64,000 bases of DNA from Ditylenchus dipsaci. Lineage: Eukaryota; Nematoda; Chromadorea; Rhabditida; Anguinidae. Location of the stretch: contig SADC01001289.1 of NCBI GenBank assembly GCA_004194705.1, positions 248,001-312,000 on the forward strand. The letters run 5' to 3'. Shown here one piece after another: positions 58,035 through 64,000 of the stretch. Under the pieces are notes generated by a model that saw only the letters and a program-made list of their open reading frames with translations, was not told the origin of the DNA and made no database searches. A program made the translations under genes and the position numbers. The number at the start of each line of letters is the position of its first letter. Within the stretch, counting starts at the first letter, position 1.

Positions 58035-58526
58035 ATTTATCCATTTTTTTTTAATTAAAACCCCATCTCAAAAAACTGCCATACCGGTTTTAAAAAACAA
58101 TTGGGGATTTTAATTCACAAAAGCAATGAGCATTGAAAACAAATGTGTTTTTTATTAAATAATCAAGTCCTCATATACTTCCTGGACAAACCCAACACTT
58201 AATTGTTCAATTTGAATGCAATTTTTTGCCTAGAATGTCTGTAATAATGAATACCAAGTCTAATTGGTTTCCATTTTTATGCAGACGGAAAATATTTTAA
58301 AACAAAATTTAGATGGTTATTTTTCTTTTCGTTGATGCTTTTTAAAAGGTTGCCAAGTATTCGCTAAATTTTTACACAATTTTCTTGCTGTTTGAATTAT
58401 TCATTTGTGTCTCTTTTCTTTTAAATATTTCAGCATTGTATCGTGGACATTGTAAAGTTAGCATTGTTTGTAAATGAAGATTTTTAGTATTTTTAAGACG
58501 ATACCCAACTTTTTTTGCAGCTTTAA

Positions 58527-58762
58527 AGGGCCATTGCCGTCTCCGACAACGGTTGTCCCCCGCTAATTCAAAAAAATTCAAAATTATTGAACTTGTGTAC
58601 GGATTTTTGAAGTTGGTTTCTAACAGAACTATACATAAAATTAGATTCTAGGCCTTGCTTTGTTAGAAACCAAGCTGAACAATACGTACAGAAGTTGAAT
58701 GATTAGGCAAAAAATTTGAATTGGCGGGGAACAATTCAAAACAGGTGGCCATGGCCCGTTAA
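58527..58762. mobile_element. GTTTCTAACAAAAC family MITE, copy 4
   Basis: TTAAAGGGCCATTGCCGTCT at the left and CATGGCCCGTTAA at the right. The arms carry TTGAACTTGTGTACGG and GTTTCTAACAGAACTATAC with their inverse. Confidence 0.75.
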
Positions 58763-59182
58763 GCTCTAAAATTTAAAAAAAGCTATTGACGCACAAGGAC
58801 ATTTTCTCATTTTATAAATAGAGATTTTTTATTTGTGCAATTTTAGTTTGGTTTCATTATCAGTATATTTTAATCAATTTTTTTTATTATAGTATGGGAC
58901 TTTTTGTCTGCTGCTCTAGTTTTTATTAAATAATATTTTTGTTAGATTTTAAGATTCTAAAAAAAGTTAAAATGTATAGTGTCGAAATTTTTGCATGTAC
59001 AGTTAACTCTTTATATAGTTTGGTCGGTGGATACTTCAAAAAACGCACTTTATCAAGATTTGCACTATAGAGTTGAACCTGCAACGAGAGTTGAACTCTC
59101 TATATGGTGCAGTTGCTGGGGACGCTATGAAAATAAGACGCTATTTTATATTATTATTTTAATGAAATATCGAGAATCAGGC

Positions 59183-59275
59183 AATAGTGAGAGTTAACTG
59201 TATAGTGAAAGTTAACTGTGTAGTGAGAGTTAACTGTGAAGCGAGAGTTGACTGTGTAGCGATAGCTGACTGCAT
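59183..59275. repeat. Tandem GTGAGAGTTAACTGT units
   Basis: About six direct units of TAGTGAGAGTTAACTGTG. This is the complement-oriented relative of the array at 25470-25660. Confidence 0.75.
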
Positions 59276-59367
59276 ATCTAACAAATTACAATAAAATATG
59301 ACAATCTCACTATGTTGACAAGAGTACGATTTCTGGGGCAGGAACGGGAAAAAGCTCATTATATTGA

Positions 59368-59620
59368 TACCGTATTCTCTCTAATAGGCCGACACCCTCT
59401 AATAAACCGACACCCCCTACTTTGAGGGACCGTATCTCAGTCCGAAGAAAAAATTACATCGCTGTTTATTGCGTTTTCTTAGTTCCCACGAGCTCTATCA
59501 ATTCCGCTTTTTCGATTTTGGATTTTCACCCGAAAATGTCGAGTTCGACCCAAAATTTTCACGATTTTTGAAGGGTTGAAAAATAAACCGACATGTCGGC
59601 CTATTAGAGAGAATACGGTA
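59368..59620. mobile_element. ACCGTAT-family MITE, word CCGACACC
   Basis: TACCGTATTCTCTCTAATAG at the left, inverse at the right. The words GGCCGACACC and AACCGACACC occur in tandem at the left, and AACCGACATGTCGGCC precedes the right end. Internal CCCACGAGCTCTATCAATTC matches 33654. Confidence 0.85.
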
Positions 59621-60319
59621 GTCGTACTATAGCAAGCGCATTATATTGAGAATTGACTGTAGCTACAAAAATTATCAATTTGCTCTATGTAGAGGTAGTG
59701 TAAACTTTATAGCCAGTGTTTTCGATTAAGAAATATGGAAGTTTTTAAATGGCAATGTTGATGCACTAATTATTTTTATTCGTTTTCTTGCATTAGCAGC
59801 AGCAATAGGAACTTATTAAAATTAAAGGCAAGATTTCATTCAGTTTAATGAATACAGCCTGCATCAGAGACCGAAAACCGAATAAAACTTGTTTCTTAGC
59901 AGTTGGCACGGCTTTAATCTTAATCTAAACCCAAAGCCGCAGTTAATCTCTTCAATAGTAAAAATACAAATCATCCAATTTTTCTACGTGACTTTTTTTC
60001 TTGTTGCCATCGAAGGGCTATGTCTTATTTCAAGCTAGAAGGCAGGCATGTTTTTATTATTTCTTTTCCATATTTTTTTCTTAATCTTGCTGTTTTGCAG
60101 CAAGTACTATTAAAAGCTTTTATAATTTTTTCTTTTTGAAACTGATTATAGCCAAAATTACATGGGTCTAAGCAATATCGCAAAAATACTGATAATGGCC
60201 CAATGATTTTTATACCTTCTTTCTACTACAACCTGCTCTCGGCATGATCTCCCGGGACCGAACATTGGTAGTGTTATATGAGGTATATTGAGAGTTCAAT
60301 TTCAATCGCCTTTTGGGAA

Positions 60320-60590
60320 AAAGGTCATATATTCCACTCAAAAGTCTCGAGATTGACCCAATTTTTCCCGCTTTTCAAAAGGTAGAAAAATTCGGCCCGG
60401 GCAGAATTAGAGAAAATACGGCAACCTACTTTATCTTAAAATTTTTTTTGATGTTTAACCGGAAACAACTGGACTTCTTCGAGATAGCTCTGAAAAAACC
60501 CGAAAATCTCGAGATCGATCCGATTTTTTCCGACTTTTTGGAGGGTCGAAAAATTCGGCCGTCGAGGCGGAATTAGAGAAAATACGGTGA
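60320..60590. repeat. Two tandem right halves of the ACCGTAT family, word ATTCGGCC
   Basis: Each half has CTCGAGATTGACCC or CTCGAGATCGATCC, then GAAAAATTCGGCC, and ends AATTAGAGAAAATACGG. Left ends are absent. The first half ends near 60421, the second near 60588. Confidence 0.65.
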
Positions 60591-61201
60591 CCTCCTTCAT
60601 GTTAAAAATGTTGATATTAGCAAGATTTTAGTTTGAGAAACACTGTTTAGAAAACTAAAATTAACTGTCTTTTTACAACAATATTTCAAGCAGCGATTTT
60701 TTTGTTGTTATTAAAAAATGTAGAACACTTTCACGTATTGAAAAAGCAATTTTTTGAAATGTCATAAACATTCAAGATTATCTATTTATTATACTATTAT
60801 CTATTAATTTAGAAAGTTGAAGCCAGAAATTGGTACTAATACTTGTAGTCGCTTACTACTTTTTCCATTTGTGTACTTAAATTAAACACTTTTAGTACAG
60901 CAAAAATTGCAAAAGCTACTTATCTGCTCTTTCAAATGGTCTTCTTGATGGCAAAAAAAGTCAAGCAAAAATAGTAAAATTCAAAAAGGTCATTCAGTAT
61001 ATTACCATATGAGCTTAGTATTTTGTTGCAGAAGATGAGAAGTTATTTAAGAATTGTTAAAAAAACCATTTTCGCCTTTTCGAAAAAAAAATAATAAAAC
61101 TACAATTTCGTATAAATCGGCAGGGATAACCCATCCAGCTAGCGGGACAAATTCACAGCTATAAAGTCAAAAAAGGATAGTTGTATGAGCACGCAGAGAA
61201 A

Positions 61202-61450
61202 AGTGGATTTTATAAGCAGAGAATGAATTATATATCGGAGCGATTATCGAGCAACTTCCCGCCTGGCTATTGCTGCGATAGTTGGGGGAAGCAGATAGAC
61301 TGCTGCTCTAGCAAAACTACTGCTAGTAGTCCAGAGCCCCCAGCTACTGCCTCTAGTAATCCAGCAGGGTCCAGCAACCAGCCAGTTAGTCATTCTCTAT
61401 GTGAATTTACCCCCGCCACCAGCAGTCTAACTGGAAATATCCATAGCTAG
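61202..61450 (+). CDS. Candidate Ser/Pro/Thr-rich ORF upstream of the terminal gene
   Basis: The ATG at 61202 opens MNYISERLSSNFPPGYCCDS, followed by Cys-containing and Ser/Thr/Pro-rich sequence to a stop at 61448-61450, 82 residues. It resembles the composition of the gene starting at 62742. It is followed at once by CAGGTAATCC, a donor-like site, but the TAG precedes it in frame. It could be a separate short protein, an alternative first exon, or an upstream ORF in a leader. No domain recognised. Confidence 0.35.
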   Translation, partial: SGFYKQRMNYISERLSSNFPPGYCCDSWGKQIDCCSSKTTASSPEPPATASSNPAGSSNQPVSHSLCEFTPATSSLTGNIHS

Positions 61451-61862
61451 CAGGTAATCCAGGTGATGGTTGTCTGTCTTACTACTTCTCTGCCTCACTT
61501 TTTTATCTTAATATCCTGGCTATATTAGTTTTGTGTGTTTGAAAAAAAAATATTTTTCGTCTTTTTCTTGTCCTATGTAAACCAGTAAAGCCTAAACTTT
61601 GAACCGTGTAGCACACAGCCTTTTCTCTTGTTTTTTTGATGGCCTGTTGTTTTTAAACTGCTGATGGGGATGATTTATAGACTAATAGTGTTAGTCAAAA
61701 TGTTAGTTGAATTTTTCGCTAATCGGCTTAAAAAATGATTTCATTATTGAATTTTGTTTTATTACTTTTTGTTTCTGATGTTTGCATTATTTTGGTTCAC
61801 AAATAAAAAATGATAGATATTTAAAGAAATGAGAACTTTTGATACCTTTGCTTTTGTATAAC

Positions 61863-62170
61863 CCCAAGTGCAGTCCCCTCCAAAGAGTATGAGCTCTCTA
61901 ATTGTAGACCACCAAAGAGTATGAGTTATCTGACAATTTTAGGTTCAGAAAGTTCATACTGGCACTAGTAAAGAATCCTTGTCCAAAATATGCCTTGGTC
62001 TCCCCTGTTGTTTTTTGTGAATGGCACAAGCTGTTTTTCACAAAAACAACAGGGGGGGGGACCAAGCTGTTTTTCACAAAAAACAACAGGGGGACCAAGG
62101 CATATTTTGGACAAGGATTCTTTACTAGTGCCGCTCATACTCTTTAGGAAAAAGGGGGTGCACTTAGGAT
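61863..62170. mobile_element. Foldback of the CAAGTGCAGTCCCC family
   Basis: CCAAGTGCAGTCCCCTCCAA at the left and GGGGGTGCACTTAGG at the right. Inside, GGCACTAGTAAAGAATCCTT is inverted, and GCCTTGGTCTCCCCTGTTGT pairs with ACAACAGGGGGACCAAGGC. The middle repeats AAGCTGTTTTTCACAAAAA. Same family as 36698-37130. Confidence 0.75.
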
Positions 62171-62741
62171 GCTGCTTTTGTTTTTTCTCACTTTTTTGCA
62201 AATAAATTTAAAATAAAGACCAAAAATATTGTTTTATGAAATTTTCACCAATCCCGCCAATATGTATGATTACAACAGGGAACGTAACTCAAATTTTGAA
62301 AAAAGTACGCTTGGCCAAAAAAGTACAATTTCGTCATTTTTCGTCAAAAAGTGCCATTTTATCCAGTGCTTATTGATTTTGAGCACCAAAAAAAGATTTT
62401 GACTAAAAAATTTAAAAATAAAAAAGATTTTGGATCCCAAAAAAGTACAGATACGTTTTCTGGATTACGATAATTTTTTTAACTACATTATCTCCGATAA
62501 TTTTTCTTATTTGCGATGCTAAAATTATAGTTTTCTAATAATTATTAATTTTATTAATTTTCAGAACATCCAAATTACCAATATCTAACTGGAAAAGTGA
62601 TAGTGGGATTAGGAAGTGATGCACTGGTCCAGGCACTGACCTTTATATCTATTTACTACTAGAGTGTTTTGTGGACCCGGTGATTGATTTTTTCTAACTT
62701 CTACTGCAACTTTTTTTGCTTATTTTCTACGCCTACATCGA

Positions 62742-64000
62742 ATGGTTTTGGCGAGCCCACAGCTGGGACGATCAAATAACCACCCGCCATTGAGCAGGTA
62801 TTTTGATTTTTTACTTTGTCGTTGTCTTTTTAAATGCTTTCACATTGAATGTCATATTGATGACGTCAGATTACTTTTGAAACTGGGCAAAAAAAAATAT
62901 CTAGAAGTTGACGGGAATACTTATAGTAGACTTTCGAATATCAAAAGGACTGCTGTTTACTAATTTCTTTGTTTTATCACATGGTTTCAGAAAAATTTAC
63001 ACTAGGAAAACTTGAGAATCAAATTGCGGAGTATCAAATTGAAGAACACTGCGTTCAGAATTTTTAGAACTATTCAATTTTCGAAATACTCTGCTGAAAG
63101 TGATGCTGCAGTCTAGTGCCAAATATTTCAAGGATTTCGATTTTGCCAATTGTTTCTGAGAAACACGATATAAAAAATACGATATGAAATTGGCCTAAAT
63201 CCAAAAAAGCGATGCTATATCAAGCGTTGCGGGTCTAAATGGCAAAATTATCGTGTTTCTCAGAAACGATAGGCAAGATCGAAATCCTTGCGATATTTGA
63301 GACCAGACTGCAGCATCACTTTTAGCGAAAAATTTCAAAATTGAGGTATAGAAAGTGTGGGACCTTAGGTGGGAACGAACATTTTGGCGGGATGCTATAT
63401 AGAGATTCGACTGTATTTCTGTTTTGATATTTCTGTCTTGTGCCTAAACCTACTAATATCAAGTAACTTTAGTAGCTTTAAACATGGCACATTTAATTTC
63501 AATAACTGTTGTTTTTACCAGATTTGAAAAAAAATGATAAAAGAAGTAAGTGTATTTCAAGTACTAAAATTGGATGTTTTCAGATACCCGATCTGCTCTA
63601 ATTCAAGCACACCCACCGAATCTGCCTTTTTGGCCTCTCAATACGTGCCTTCCAACGGGCATGCCTCGTCCATCTTCTTCTCCAACCAGAACAGTCTTAA
63701 AGCCAATTATTGTGACAATACCTCTAGAGACGGTGCAACAATGCAAGCACACACCACCCCCTATATGAAAACTCCTACAGAAAACATGGACAACTGCTGG
63801 ACTAACTTGTTCAACAGCAATTCGAATCACCTTTCCAACTCCACGCCTGTACTTAACACTACCGAGAATGGTTTACGGCAGCATTTACATTGTGGCCAGT
63901 TGACTAATGCGGCCAAAATGAGGAGTCCTCCAAGGTTGGTCTTAAGAGAAAATTATCAAATTAGCCACAACCAGTTTTTTCCACAAAATGACAAAAAAAT
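62742..64000 (+). CDS. N-terminus of an Asn/Ser/Thr-rich protein, 5' part only (runs off the window)
   Basis: Exon 62742-62797 reads MVLASPQLGRSNNHPPLSR with its last codon split, donor GTATTT. Exon 63584 onward (acceptor TTTCAG) completes that codon and continues YPICSNSSTPTESAFLASQY, staying open to the end of the window. About 157 residues are visible. They are rich in Asn, Ser, Thr, Gln and Pro with scattered Cys, and no folded domain appears. This composition is typical of the disordered N-terminus of a transcription factor or other regulator, so the diagnostic domain probably lies downstream. A GTTGGT at 63935 could be a donor but is not needed. The intron holds the palindrome at 63001-63415. 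Confidence 0.65.
63001..63415. mobile_element. ACAGTCGA-type palindrome in the intron of the terminal gene
   Basis: The right end is AGAGATTCGACTGTA and the left end is decayed. The arms contain TTTCAAGGATTTCGATTTTG and its inverse, and GGTGGGAACGAACA at the right. The word GATGCTATAT occurs at the right end and at the centre near 63209. Confidence 0.7.

Larger units (their letters stand above)
38742..61201. other. Large gene-poor region, mixed repeats and repeat-poor islands
   Basis: About 22 kb. Besides the piggyBac element I can support only weak small ORFs at 39674-39775 and 40413-40601. Repeat-poor, somewhat GC-richer islands lie at about 39600-39980, 40380-40620, 42110-42650, 43440-44110, 47380-47760, 49060-49700 and 54480-54840. 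I see no conserved protein domain in any of them. They could be control sequences, noncoding transcripts or unrecognised exons. Confidence 0.45.

Overview
The window reads as nuclear DNA of a small-intron, AT-rich invertebrate, most likely a nematode. This is inference. It rests on confirmed introns of 46-54 bp with ordinary GT-AG borders, a neuropeptide-type GPCR of a kind common in nematodes, and weak TTAGGC-like words inside repeats. Genes are few. Most of the sequence is palindromic, non-autonomous DNA transposon debris, often nested.

Left part (1-16.3 kb): two foldback elements (68-381, 386-658) precede a complete 11-exon diacylglycerol O-acyltransferase 1 gene on the + strand (768-5709). 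A three-exon gene for a 208-residue acidic-tailed protein of unknown function follows (7699-9127). A 10-exon rhodopsin-family neuropeptide GPCR lies on the minus strand (16316 down to 11108). All three carry palindromic elements in their longer introns. The GPCR has a probable one-base frameshift in a T7 run.

Middle part (16.3-38.8 kb): mostly repeats. Candidate genes are a two-exon membrane protein (minus, 20840-20203), a 54-residue ORF (minus, 22055-21891), a possible first exon (31061-31130) and a three-exon gene for a 126-residue protein with a C-terminal membrane anchor (36260-38741). Intron 1 of that gene holds three transposons nested in one another. Intron 2 holds a hAT-like element with a perfect 8-bp target duplication.

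Right part (38.8-64 kb): a long gene-poor stretch with repeat-poor islands alternating with foldback elements and one decayed piggyBac element (51808-53843). That element has itself become a 0.66-kb-arm palindrome flanked by TTAA. The window closes inside a + strand gene (62742 to beyond 64000) coding for an Asn/Ser/Thr-rich, regulator-like N-terminus. The gene-poor stretch may hold its control sequences (inference).

The most interesting signal is in the repeats. Several foldback families are built from modules. A short word differs from copy to copy but is repeated, directly and inverted, two to five times inside each copy, so the copies co-vary internally. Elements with different termini also share the same central hairpin block, and tRNA-like sequences are incorporated into foldback arms.
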